A DNA stretch of 64,000 nt from Gerris lacustris. Lineage: Eukaryota > Arthropoda > Insecta > Hemiptera > Gerridae. The DNA lies in the NCBI GenBank assembly GCA_951217055.1, contig OX578282.1, positions 11,037,877 to 11,101,876 on the forward strand, read 5' to 3'. This document shows, one piece after another, positions 35,101 to 47,200 of this stretch. Numbering within the stretch: the first letter of the stretch is position 1; each line of letters starts with the position of its first letter. The position numbers and the translations under genes are program-made. Below the pieces are notes generated by a model, which worked only from the letters and a program-made list of their open reading frames with translations, ran no database searches and had not been told where the DNA came from.

Positions 35101-35517
35101 ATGTCTCCAAATTTTATTTGAAATTTTTTTTTTTTTAGAGTTTGTGAATCATGAATGTGATATTAATTTTGTTTTTGAAGTGTTACTGTTGAAATACTAC
35201 TTGATTGTAAATATATGATGTAATTATTTTTAATTTGTATTATTTCTGATTATCTTTTTGAGTTTATAAGCTTTTTTTTACCATTTTGTACCCTTTAAAT
35301 GTGTGTTTAAAAAAAAACAAGCACAAACAGCAATGCTGTCATCCAAGGCAGGACGGGCTTATTGTGGTAATCTTACTCTCACAGAATACAAGCCTTTTAT
35401 GTACAGTTCAATTCAAGACATACAAAATTCCTGGCCATTTACTTGGTGTTCGACCCCAAGTTACTTTATTGTGTCAATATTCCCTTGACTTGTTAATTAG
35501 ACTAAGAGATATTATAG
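32126..35517. other. Intergenic stretch without recognised gene
   Basis: AT-rich. It contains a possible TTA-flanked MITE end near 32126-32270 (CTTGTAAACAGGGCTTAAG), a palindrome at 32685-32799 and a MITE-like end at 33474 (TTAAGCCTAGTCCGCACTAG). The ORFs at 35286-35663 (first part) show no motif. Confidence 0.4.
32685..32799. repeat. Palindrome enclosing a tRNA-like B-box segment
   Basis: AATTTAAATCAAATTATAAT continuing to TATTATTAACTAC is mirrored by GTAGTTAATAATAATTATAA and onward, a stem of about 33 bp. The loop reads, on the minus strand, GGTTCAAATCCCGGCGC, which fits a Pol III B box. The same combination occurs at 36425-36530. Confidence 0.65.
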
Positions 35518-35820
35518 CCAAGGACGTAACTAAGGGGGGGCTGACGGGGCATGAGCCCCGGGCGCCGGTTTTTGAGGGGCGCACAACTGGCAATTTAGCA
35601 GAGCTGGCAGTAGAAATGGAGAGTTTTAAGTACCATGCATTGGATATTGGATTTAGGTCCTAATATCAAAACGGCCACACTATCGGATATTATTTCGCTA
35701 ATATACCAAAATGGACTCGAAGATGCCTACCCCAACATAGCTACAGTGTTAAGAATTCTTCTCACAGCACCAGTGTTAGTTGCCTCCAACGAAAGGAGAT
35801 TTCACAAACAAGCCTAACAA
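35518..35820 (+). pseudogene. hAT transposase C-terminal remnant with a terminal repeat
   Basis: A decayed hAT-type end (ACGTAACTAAGGGGGG, GGGCGCCGG) is followed by codons reading ELAVEMESFKYHALDIG and, after a frameshift, ISLIYQNGLEDAYPNIATVL then RILLTAPVLVASNERRFHKQ. This is the hAT C-terminal dimerisation region, in which VAS-ER-F-K is characteristic. Only this tail is left, so it is an internally deleted, dead copy. It abuts the dispersed repeat at 35820. Confidence 0.75.
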
Positions 35821-36240
35821 TTTTGACAAACAAGCCCACAAAATTTAATTTTGATATCGGCCGCCATTTTGAAGTTATCGATTTTTGAATTTTGTAACTT
35901 TTGCGGTTAATAATACCGAAAGTATAAATAAGTTTTTGACGTACAGCATATCGTTTGAACCGGAAAAAAATAAGGAACAAAAATGAAAAAAAAACCTATG
36001 AAATTCAATGAATTAGTTCAAAAGTTAAGGCTACTGTCTCCGCAGTCTGTTATGCCTGCAGTGTGTGCCTAGCCTAAGAGCAACATAATTATTAATTAGA
36101 GTGATACTTTTGTTAAACGCCAAAGTTTGTTTACATCGGTCAAAACACTGCCGAAATTCAAATAATAAATAAATCAGTTAGTTCTAAACAGTCACCCATC
36201 CAAGTACTGACCACGCCCAATGCTGCTTGCCTTCTCTAAA
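35820..36240. repeat. Dispersed repeat copy 2, ending in a 5S-rRNA-like module
   Basis: Colinear with 15275-15690: GGCCGCCATTTTGAAGTTAT, AAAGTATAAATAAGTTTTTG, GTTTGTTTACATCGGTCAAA. The last about 75 bases (36164-36235) carry, on the minus strand, AGCAGCATTGGGCGTGGTCA and GTACTTGGATGGGTGACTG, very close to 5S rRNA. Confidence 0.7.
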
Positions 36241-36385
36241 AGTGTATTGGAAGAATTATATAATTTTGACTGGTTATAAAACACTGGGTATTATTCATAT
36301 TATGTAATTCAATCAATTTTTCTACCTCCATTTCAACGAAGAGTATAAAAAAAATCTCAGGGAAGTACATGCATCAAGCATATAG

Positions 36386-36712
36386 TTTTTAGGGTTTCAT
36401 AGATTATTCGGCATTTTTATGCTAAAATACATTTTAGTTTAAATCAAATTACAATAATTATTAACACTGGGAGACAGACAGAGAAAAATAGACTTCAGTG
36501 CCGGGACTTGAACCACGGGCCTCTACATGGAAAGCTATGAAAGCTTGGATTCGGGACTAGTTATCGGTTACGGCAGAGAAAAATCATTCTCCTGCGTAGC
36601 CACCATCTCTACCGTGAATGGTTCTGGGGGTATGAACCAAAGTACGACGGACAGACAGACACATCACCCTTGGCATAAGGGTTACGAGGATGATCTAAGA
36701 TACCCTAAAAAA
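36386..36712. mobile_element. TTTTTAGGGTTTCGTAG-family element, 327 bp, with tRNA-like insert
   Basis: Left end GTTTTTAGGGTTTCATAGAT, right end ATCTAAGATACCCTAAAAAA. The right half carries GACGGACAGACAGACACATC, as in other members. The middle contains, on the minus strand, GTAGAGGCCCGTGGTTCAAG then TCCCGG, matching a Pol III B box. Confidence 0.65.
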
Positions 36713-37531
36713 TATAATGTCTTAAAAAATTAAATATGAATGAAAGAATAATTTGATGCTGAAAAAATTTAGATGAGATTATGAGATGTAGTTTAAATGA
36801 AGGACTTGCCGTCAAAAAGTAAACTGAACTGATCGGAGTGATGGTGTGGACAAGTAGGGAATGCTAGGAAGATGCAGGTTCAAGACTTGTATCGAGCAGA
36901 AAGTTTTTTACAGATACTCATGGTAACTAGTTCTTCCTTTCCCTGGTGGACTGGTGTCCCCCTACTCTAACCCTTACAAAGCTTGTATAAGAGGTAAAGT
37001 TTACCATCTACTTATTTGACATCTCTAGGTTGTTTAATATGTAAACTTTTAATCCAGTGAGGATGCATTTAAAATCCATCAAAAGCGCTCAAGCTAGACG
37101 GGCGTCGGTTGGCCGACCCCTGGTCATCTATCTACTTGTTGTTTTCATTTTCTTTGGGGGGGGGGCCTTGTTTTGACCCCCATATCATTTGGAGTTGTCG
37201 ATTTTACTTTCAGAAAAATTAGGTCTTAATAAAATGAGTCATTTTTCTTCTTAATAAGATTAAAAATAAGTAAATATGACCGTTAAAATAAATTGGAGTT
37301 TTTAAACTTAAACATTTAGGGAAATTTTACATTAAAACAAGAAGCAACCCTGTCGATAAAGCCTTTACGAAGGTTGCTGTTTTTATTGATTCTGCGTCTG
37401 AAATTTTTTATTTTTTTTGCTTGTTATCATAATTTTTAATTATTTAGTTTTCGTTTGTTATTATGTATCTAAAATTTTTATAACTGTACTATCAAATCTT
37501 GAACTCTTTTAAGTCCTTATTCAGAGAGAAG
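36713..37531. other. 5' flank of the kelch-like gene
   Basis: No recognised gene. Any promoter or 5' UTR of the downstream gene would lie here, but no TATA box or initiator could be assigned with confidence. Confidence 0.35.
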
Positions 37532-40500
37532 ATGGAAAGTTCGACTGATTTCCCTGGAGATAAAGGAAGGTAAGCTTTAGCCTTGTAATAGATTTATTCC
37601 CTCGATTCTTATTCTTAAATAGCCTTGTTATTAGTTGTTTTTGTGTTGACTTATTTCCACTCAGTGACGGTTGCGTGTGATGTTGTTTAATTTACGTTCC
37701 AGTTGTTTACTTTTGAGATACGCCAGTCAGAATTCGCTCGATGAAAGCTCTCAGAAACAGATCCCAAGGAATAAGGACTCGAAAGAGAAGCCACCTTATA
37801 GAAACCCTCACCACACCCAAAGAGCCTTTGACATCCTTAACATGATGAGGAAGTAAGTTCAAACAAATCGTCTTCTATGACATTTCAATCACCTGATTCA
37901 AAAACTCATTGTATATATTTTTCTCAAGGATTTCTTCACTGTTTGATTCCTTAACTTGGAGTGTATGATGTAGCAATCCAACAAGACTATTTCTTTCTTA
38001 AAACTAAACCAAAAGAACAAAATAACAATCTCTTGATAATCTGTAAGTTTTCTTAACTTCTTACTCATCTTATCACTGCTTACTGCCAATATCAGTTAGT
38101 CAAATAAGTTTGAAATTAAATTTCCCCCGCCGTTTTCTTAACTTACCTTTTATAAGTAATTTTACATTGTATAATTACATTATGTTATGACACATATTAT
38201 TCAAACTTAATATTTGGGTGAATCTGCGCTATTTGGCCCACCCATTTCTAATTGTCCTATTTACCTACATTTTTTTTTGCTTTTTAAATATGTAAAGTTT
38301 CACTTTTTAAGGAACATAAAGAAAGGTTATACTTACGTTGAGGGCTTGATTTGAGGCGGAACACGGCGTTCCGGGACCTCTCTCTCTCTGATAAATAAAA
38401 CAAAATTATCGGCACTAAGATTTGCACTAAGAGTGTGGGTTTATGTCTAAAACTGTTTAAAATGCTGTTTTTGAATGTTTATTTTTCAAAATTTTCCCGG
38501 GGGAGGACCCCTGGACCCCCCTTTTGTAGGGGGGGGGGGAGGGCAGGTTGTAGTTCTAGCACCTCAATTTCTAGAAATCAAGCACTGCTTACGTTCGGTC
38601 GAAAAGTACTAACCTTAACCTAAACTATTTCAGTTTCTTAGGAAGTGACACTTAACGTATTAAAAAAAAAAATAAATAATAATACAGTAGAACCCCTCAT
38701 ATCCGACCTCGGGATATCTGACTCCTCGGAATATCCGACCTTGACACCCATTGGTTGAAAAAAAAGAAGTTTAATCCGAGCTTCATCCTTATCAGCATAT
38801 TGAGTTTAAAACGACAAAAGCAGCCTGTTGCTTTTTGTTTTCATACTGATCACTAAACTTGGTTTCTTACTATCGTGCGTGTGATCCTATATTTACAATC
38901 CAGTGTTGCACTATATTTTAAGTGAATACGGCAGCTAAACTGAAACAAAAACAGGTTATGTGTACATTACTGTAGATGTAAAAATTAGATATTCGTCAAC
39001 GACTTGACAAAGGTGAGACCGTTCTAAAACTAGCTTCAGAGTTGGGAGTTGGTGTAACATCAACTAAAGATAGGAAAAAAGGTCTGAAAGACTTTGAAGC
39101 GTATTCCTCAACAGGATAGTGTGTATATTTTAATATACATACATAGATAAGAGTATGTAAATTGATTCTTAATAATGAAGATTTAAATTTTACTCTGAAA
39201 TATTCGCTTTTCTTTGTTCCTTATATTGTCCCTTCTTTGTTCCTTGTATTTGTTCCTTGTTGATAGAAAGAATTGTTGCAGCGCAAAAATTAGATTTGAT
39301 GGATTTACATGTTTTAAGGTCCTCTGAGTCCAAAATATGAGGGTTTTTTTTAATTAGTTGTTAGTGCTATACATGGAGCCTAAACTACAAGGCCATTTTC
39401 TATAAAACCCTTTTTACTAATTTGGGGAACGCTAGTTGTTTTATTTTTTCCCTCATCCAGGTTGGCCAATCTGGAGCTGTCAAATTTACAAAGTATAATG
39501 GCAGGAGTATAATTAGAAGAGTTAAAAAATAAAATTAGAGTATGGTTCAGACAGTAAAACAATTTCATCCATTAAAATAAATAAAACTAATTAATATCTC
39601 CAGTTTTCTTTAACCCTGGAATGCTATTGGTAGTCGAATCGACGAGCACAGTTTGAACCATAACCTTTTACGCTCGTATGCGATGGTGATGGATACCCCA
39701 TCCTTCTGCAGTGCTTGCACTGGTTTGTTACACACCTGCTAGTGTAGCGGTAGTAGTCCTTTTGAGCATACACACGTTTTCTGGCAAAGTCCCGTCAAAG
39801 CTACTTCGTCGATTCGACTAACGTTTAGTAATAAACGTAGGGAATTAATTAGTCATCGAATGAGCCTATAGCCTGGGAAAATGGGCCTGGGGTAAAGAGC
39901 AATAGGCCTAGGGGTAAGGGGCAATGGGCCTAGGGTAATTGGCCTTGGGCTAGAGACCAATGGCCGATAATCTGGGGCTTGGAGCACTTAGCAAAGGGCC
40001 TAGGGCTTTTGGCATGGGACCTGGTGCATTAATGTTCACTAAATTTCAGATTCTTCTGATGTTCCTTCTAAGTTATTTGTCATCAAATGTTTGTATATCT
40101 CACTAAAAGATTTAATTATGAGTTCTTAATAGTTTTCTCTTTATAAAAGTGTAGTTTCAACCTAAAAAAATTATTTTCTGCAATGTTAGTCGAATCGACG
40201 AAGGTTTAGTAAGACCAGCTATCCAATTACCATTAGCATTTAAGGGATAATGAAAATTTATAAAAATTCAAAATAAATTATTGATGAGAACTCATGAATA
40301 TATCAACTTAATTTCTCTAATCATTTTAGAGTTGTCAGTCAGGTTATAAATTAAAACAATAAATCATAATAAAATGTAAAAAATAAATGTTGTTTTTATA
40401 AATGACAGAATTTCTGTTAGTATTTAATTAAATAATTTCACTAAGTACAACTAACGAAGGAATGTTATCTCTCTAATTACTCTGATAATTGACAACTGAT

Positions 40501-41185
40501 AATTATTACTCTGAATAATCAATTTAAAACACACAGATATTCCTTGACCTAATCATATACAGAAGCTAATATCATCACAGATATTTAATTATTGATATAA
40601 TATTAATTTGTAACTGAAGTTACATTATTAAATACATTTGGGCGGGGCTTTCTCTCCAAATAGATTATTTATTTATTTATTTAATATTTGGAATAAAACT
40701 TTTTTGTACATTTTAAAAATTGGTAATTGAGCCTGGATGCATGCTGTCAAAAGCCAACAAATGATTTCTCCAATAGGTTTTAAGAGGTTTCACTTTACTC
40801 AAGTGAATCATATTTATAGAGTTCTTTGTATTTTGATACTGTTACAGATTGACTATAATATAGTTGAATGAATGCACAAGATATGATTGTTAAATAAAAA
40901 GAAAAATGAATAACTATAGGGTTCTGAAAATAACTATTTTATATTTATATAGCACTTAAATATTTATTACATCGCTATTATACAGTTCCAAGTATCATAT
41001 TATCATATTACTTACTTGATTCTTTCAAGTATTTTTTTTTTTTTTTCTTTTTCTAAATAAATACATTATTCTTTATTTTATTTTTGAAATGTTTGTAGAA
41101 ACTCATAAAAATAAACAAAAGTAAAAATAAATTGTTTTGTATATCGCATTATTTTAAAGATAGAGTGATTTTAAACCTATTGTTT

Positions 41186-41216
<31 letters not shown>

Positions 41217-44200
41217 TTCCTAGTTTAATTTAAAACTTTACAATTTTATCACTAGTGGGCCTGTTGTTTACATCTTTTAATTATTGTTATTTCTGATGTC
41301 TGAAGTTGTAAGCAATCTGAAAACTTCAAATGAAGTTTTTTTTTTTTAATCTGTTTTAAAAATATTATAAAAGAAAGATAATGTAAAATCATTTTTAAAT
41401 ACTGATTGTGATCTAATAGAAATTATCTTTTATGTATAAGTAATTATTTTAAAATTAATCTTAGAAATGTTACAATTATTTTTAGGTACTTTTTTAGATT
41501 GTTACTCCCCTATGTTTTTTTTTAGAATATAAATAGATAATTTAATAATTTAATTAAATTTAAATAATTTAATAATTTAATTAAATTTAAGTAATTTGGG
41601 ACAAATGAATAACACTCTTCTTTTTTTTGTAAGGAGATTAAAAGTCTAAAGAAGGACATTCTGTACACCTTCTATGGATTGATACTCCCTTCAGTTTTTA
41701 ATAAAGGGGAGTAACAATCTAAAAAAGAACATTCTGTACACTTTCTTTAGAGTACTACCTCTTTCAGTTTTTTATGTGGGGAGTAACGGTCTGAAGAAGA
41801 ACATTCTGTACACTTTCTTTAGATTGCTACTCCCTTCAGTTTTTTATAAGGGGAGTAACAATCTAAAGAAGAACACTCTGTACACTTTCTTTAGAGTACT
41901 ACCCCCTTCAGTTTTTCATATGGGGAGTAACAGTCTAAAGAAGTGCCAATTTTTTATTTATTTAATCTCTATTTATTAATTTTTATTTTTCAGTCAACAT
42001 CTCCTCTGTGATGTTACATTAGTTGCCGATAATATAGAAGTTGCGGCTCATAAAATGGTGCTTGCCGCTTGTTCCCCTTATTTCCACGCTATGTTCACTT
42101 GTTTTGAAGAGAGTAGACAAGAAAGAATAGTTCTTCAAGGGGTCGATTCAGATGCACTTCAACTCTTAATAGAATATGTTTACACTTCTGAAGTACAAGT
42201 CACCGAAGATAATGTTCAGGTAAATTTTCTTTATTGACAGTGTGTGCAATTCTTCGAGGAATTGATTCAGATGCATTTTAATTGTTGTACGTACAAGTTA
42301 CCCTGAAGATAATTTCCACTTGTATCAAATCTTGTAATTTTCATTGATTCATTTATATTTAATCACTTACCCTTTAATCATACATCATACCCTTAATGAC
42401 CCATACTTTGCACTCTAAATTGAATAATGAAGCTATTTGTTATATCGATGTTAAGACTATTTTTTATCTAACATTTCTGTAAGTTCTCTTACTTTTAAAC
42501 TGTTCAGATTAGAACAGAATGGAACAAATATTGCTAACACCTTTATAGGAAAAGATAATACAGTAGAACCTCGATAAGAAGTGTCTCAAGGGGATTAGGG
42601 AGACAGTCTTGTTATCGAGGTGCTCTTTTTGTTGAGGGTCGTGTTATCAAGGTTATTTTGGCTATCAGTCGTGTTATAGAGGTTAATGGAATGTTGGGAG
42701 CGGGGTTGGGCAGGGTTTTCAAGTCTAGACTTGTTCAAGGTCGACCCATTCCTGTATAGAGTCGCGTTATAGAGGTTGACTTCTCAAAATGACTTGTTAT
42801 AGAGGTTCTGAGTTACGTTGTGAATTGGAAAAATCTATGTTATTGAGGTTGTTTGGATAATAATAGTTGCATTATAGAGGTTAATTTAACATTATGTGGT
42901 ATGGCAATCTCAAGGGGATTTGAAAATTGCACTTGTAATTGAGGTTTTCGTGTTATTGAGGGTTGTGTAAACGAGGATCTGCTGTATTTATAAGTCTTAC
43001 TAATGTTGCAATAATAGATAGTATTTTTAGTCCAGGAGATAGCTTGCAAAAAAAGTGTCAGAACAAGCCGGTTGAGATCGGCCATGTCCACCAATTATGC
43101 TGGACAATGTGAGTACAAAAATAGTTTGTAGACCGAAAATCAAGTTGATGTTAGTTTGTCACTTGATAGGTTAGTTATTCAAATATTACTCCTAATCAAA
43201 GTGGTCACCTACCAAGAGGCAAACTTGATTTTTGGTCTACTAACTAATTTTGAACTCGGTATCATGAAAATCACATTGTCCACCATAATTGGCGGGACAT
43301 GGCCAATCTCAACTAGTTTGTTTTTTCAAATGCCTAATGCCAAGTTATGTCCCACAGACGAATTTAGTCTGGCACTTTTTTGCACGCTATCTCCTGGACT
43401 ATTTGGCTAATTATTGAAAATAGAGTGGTAGACGGGAAATAAATTGTGGTTATAAAGTGATGAGGCTTTGTTATTTTTGATGGGCGACATTAGCTTTAGA
43501 AGTTTCATTGTTGATTTATTTTTAATTGGGATTTATATAGGTATAATTTATTTTTAATTGGGATTTATATAGGTATAATTTATTTTTCTTCCTATTCTAA
43601 AAAAACTATAGACAATAAATATAATCCTTTTAATTTTTTTTTTTCCAAGATTATTTTCAATAATTGATATTTTGTTGCTTTTGCTTGTTAAGGTTTTATT
43701 ACCCGCTGCTAATTTACTTCAATTATCAGATGTGAGGGACGCTTGCTGTGATTTCCTTCAAACCCAATTACACCCGACCAATTGCTTAGGAATCCGTGCT
43801 TTCGCTGATCTCCACGGCTGTATCGAACTTCTTACTCACGCTGAAAACTTTATTGAACAACATTTTTTGTAAGCATACATTTTTTTTGTGTTCATTTTGT
43901 AAAGTCAATGAGCCTGCTTTTTATTTGATATAGAATGCTAATAATACCTTAATTAGTGGTATTTCTATACCTTAATTAGTGTTGACATTTATAATGCAGT
44001 TGCTAATCCCCGCTCCTTAATTAAAGTTCTGCAGTGCTTCTTTTCAGAAAGAATCTGCAAGCTGCTTAGCTGGGGGGAGGGGGGGGGGGCAGGTAGCTGC
44101 TCTACCACATATGGGAAGGGAGTTAAATTTTGCTCTTCCCCTTAAGGTGTCACTTGTCTTGTAAAAAAAAGTATCACTAGAAGGATACCAACTTTTATTT

Positions 44201-47200
44201 AATTTTCATGATTTTTCTTTCATTTTCATTTAAAAATCTTAAAATGATCACCACCAAACATCATTAACAGCCATGTTTCAAATGACTCCTTAAGGGGGAA
44301 AAATTCCCAATAAGGCAAAATGGGGTCTATTTTTGATTTCTGAAGCAGTTAGCGATTTTATTCTAATTGTTGGTTTTGCACCATTGTGTAATTGTGGTTT
44401 TGCATTTCTAATTGTTACTTTGCAGATTTTAGGAAAAGTGTTTTTTTCTGGCACAATGTGGAATTTTCAACGGAAAATCCACTTGCTAAGACATTATTTG
44501 ATTAGAATTATGTTAAAATTTGATTTGATTTTATTTTTTTAATTACCCCTCTTAACTAATACCTTCTCTAGTATGTTAAAAAATATATGATCTTTTATAA
44601 AGAAATTTTGCTATATATTTAAAAAAAAAAATTATATATAAATAAACAACAACAAAAACATTTCAATATTTTTAATACAGTATAGATTCTTGCATCTTCT
44701 TGAGTTTATGAATTAAAAAATTAAATAATTTTATAAAAAGTTAATATACATAACTGTACTTTTAATGTTTCAGTGAGGTGGTCGAGTCTGAAGAATTTTT
44801 AGCATTGTCGCATCAGCAAGTTTGTAAATTAATATGCAGTGATCGTCTAACTGTTCATTCTGAAGAAAAGGTTCTTATTTACCTACTATCTTTAACACTT
44901 ATAATTAGTGCTCGGATCGATATGCTCAATAAAATCTCCAGATATGCTCGAAAACCATATGTTTTATGCTCGATAGATATGCTCGAAAAACCCATTATAT
45001 GCTTGATAGATATGCTTTAAAAAACCCATTATATGCTAAATATGCAGAATATGTTTGAAAAACACTGTTTAAAACTATAGAGAAGAAAGTGAAACGAAAA
45101 AATCTACTACTTATCTTTATATAGAAGCAATATTTAAATTGTATGTATGATACACTGCTATATCCTTAAGTTTCAAGTATATGTATGAGAAGTGAGAATG
45201 TAAAAGTTACAATTTAAAAGTTTATTTACAAAATGTTCAGTATTAGGCGAGTTAATGAAGTAGATTGGCATTGGTCTGTAAATCAAGATTCTTTCTATAT
45301 TTTCACTTTTTTTTCTTAAATCAGCCAATAAAATCTTTCAACGTCAATTGACACGAGAGGTAAATACTTAACTGATGCTGCATCTTGTGCAGAGTAGTTT
45401 GGAAAATCGTCACGCTTTTGACTCGCCACGCTGCATCTTCTCCAACTGGGATTTTAGCCAGCTTGAACTCCAACTTTTTTTTAAATGTTTTTCCCGTCTC
45501 TTCAGGCCACAAGTTGCCTTTTTGATAATGTAGCGACCACTTCAAACAACTCCATCCCTTGAGATTCCAACATTAGGATTACCTCAGAAATGACGCTCAT
45601 GAAAGTCAAGCATGGCATCAAGTCCTTAATTTCAAAAGCAGCCCGAGCTTTCGTGGTGGTCAGGCCCCAAATGAGGGGGGGGGGGAGAGAATTTGAATAA
45701 CTACTATAACTCTCTATTTAGGCGAAAAACCACAAGAATATGCATTTATATGATTTTCTGAAAACAGGAGTTATATGCATTTATATGCTCGATAAATTTA
45801 AATTCTGTTGGTCCCAGAGAGGTGAAAATACCACCAAAAGGCTTCTTTCAATGTGTACTATTCAAGAAAATAATATGCAAATATGCTCAAATCTGAGCCC
45901 TACTTATAATCAATATACTAATGATTTGTTTTTCTATTGCACACACTTTATAATGTACATAAATATATTATATTTTTCAGTGTAATAATGTAGCAGTTTA
46001 CTTTTTAATTTATTTTAGCATAGAATATGCTTTTGCGATGACCATCCCTGTGAAATTTAAGGCGAGCGGCAAAGGCCTGTTGAGCCGAGGGCATTTGACA
46101 TGGGGCCTTAAACCAATTGCCGGTAACTTTGGGCATGGGGGCCTAAGTCTGAAGCCTAAACCTGGGAAAGGGCTGGGCATGGGGCAGAGGGCTTGTAAAA
46201 GTAGATGCCTGTACACTGCGAACGGACATACTTATAAAGTTGCATAATTGATTTTTTTTAATGCTAATTTACATGTGCTTCTGTTGTCAGGTTTTTGAAT
46301 GTGTTGTCAACTGGGTGAACCATGACTTGGATACACGTCAGGGATATTTAGCTGAACTTATGGAACATGTCAGGCTTCCTTTACTATCTCAAGAATATCT
46401 AATGCAGAGAGTTGAAGAAGAACCTCTTCTTAAAGCCAATCTTAAATGTAATTATTATTTTATTTTTATACATTATTAGTATTTTTTTTCTTTCAAATTT
46501 TTATTTTTATTTCTTTATATTGTAATTAACATATAATTATATTTTTCTTAACTCTTTTTTAGGTAAAGACTATTTAATAGAAGCCTTAAAATACCATTTG
46601 CTCAAAGGGGATCAAAGAATATTGTTCAAAACTCCTAGAACAAAGCCTAGACAACCTGTTGGACTCCCTAAGGTAACATATCTATTTCATTAAGAATATA
46701 ACTCTAATAAGTTGGATTCTAAAATCAATTTGAATATAGAACATCTAATAATTAGATCTAATGTCCAGATAGCTGAGCTTTAAATACAAATTTGAAATTT
46801 TTCCAATTTTAATGTTTTTATCTTGGCTTTTTACCTTTAACCTATTCAACTTGTCCTCCAGTTCAGAATAGTTCCTCTGTGGCAGGTTTTAATATTACCA
46901 AATGAGATTACAGGATTTAAAAGTGAATCTTTTAAAAAATTGTTGGGAATCTCAGTGAATACAAAAGCAAGCGGGCCAGGCAGAACCTTATAAGAGGGTT
47001 CTGCCCGAGATACAACGAAAAGAGCTGTGGAGTGCCAGAAGGGTGTGGTTGGATCCACTAGGGATCCAACCACCAGCACCCTTAGCACACCATGGAACCA
47101 CAGTGGATCCAAATTCTCTCTCTCTCGACTTTGTTTCTTCCCATAGCTCTTAATACCCAACCAGCCTCCCCTTGCGGCTTAGCCTACCTATTTGCCTCGT

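Larger units (their letters stand above)
37853..41993 (+). other. Intron 2 of the kelch-like gene
   Basis: Donor GTAAGT at 37853, acceptor TTTTTCAG ending 41993. It carries a pogo/Tigger remnant, a GTCGAATCGAC motif cluster, a GGCCTAGGG-rich patch and, ending 46 bp before the acceptor, a GGTACTT-family MITE. The stretch 38340-38600 is GC-richer with a G run and no gene. Confidence 0.85.
42220..43692 (+). other. Intron 3 of the kelch-like gene
   Basis: Donor GTAAAT at 42220, acceptor TGTTAAG ending 43692. It contains the pogo-like MITE (42561-42984) and the CCAGGAGATAGC element (43032-43397), plus a tandem GGGATTTATATAGGTATAAT duplication (about 43528-43582). Confidence 0.85.

Noticed and set aside
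37665..37702. Acceptor at 37664 giving a kelch exon 2 that starts at 37665
   Set aside because: Joined to exon 1 it meets an immediate stop; the acceptor at 37726 keeps the frame open, although 37703 and an ATG at 37680 remain alternatives.
41776..41979. ORF with repeated GSN-LKK-TLYTFFR-like segments
   Set aside because: The protein repeat merely reflects the DNA subrepeats of a MITE.
45321..45545. Minus-strand ORF inside the hAT-like element
   Set aside because: Too short and without a hAT motif I can identify; not called as a transposase.
46038..46247. ORFs on both strands in a G-rich intronic patch
   Set aside because: Open in both directions because of GGGCCT-type composition; no domain.
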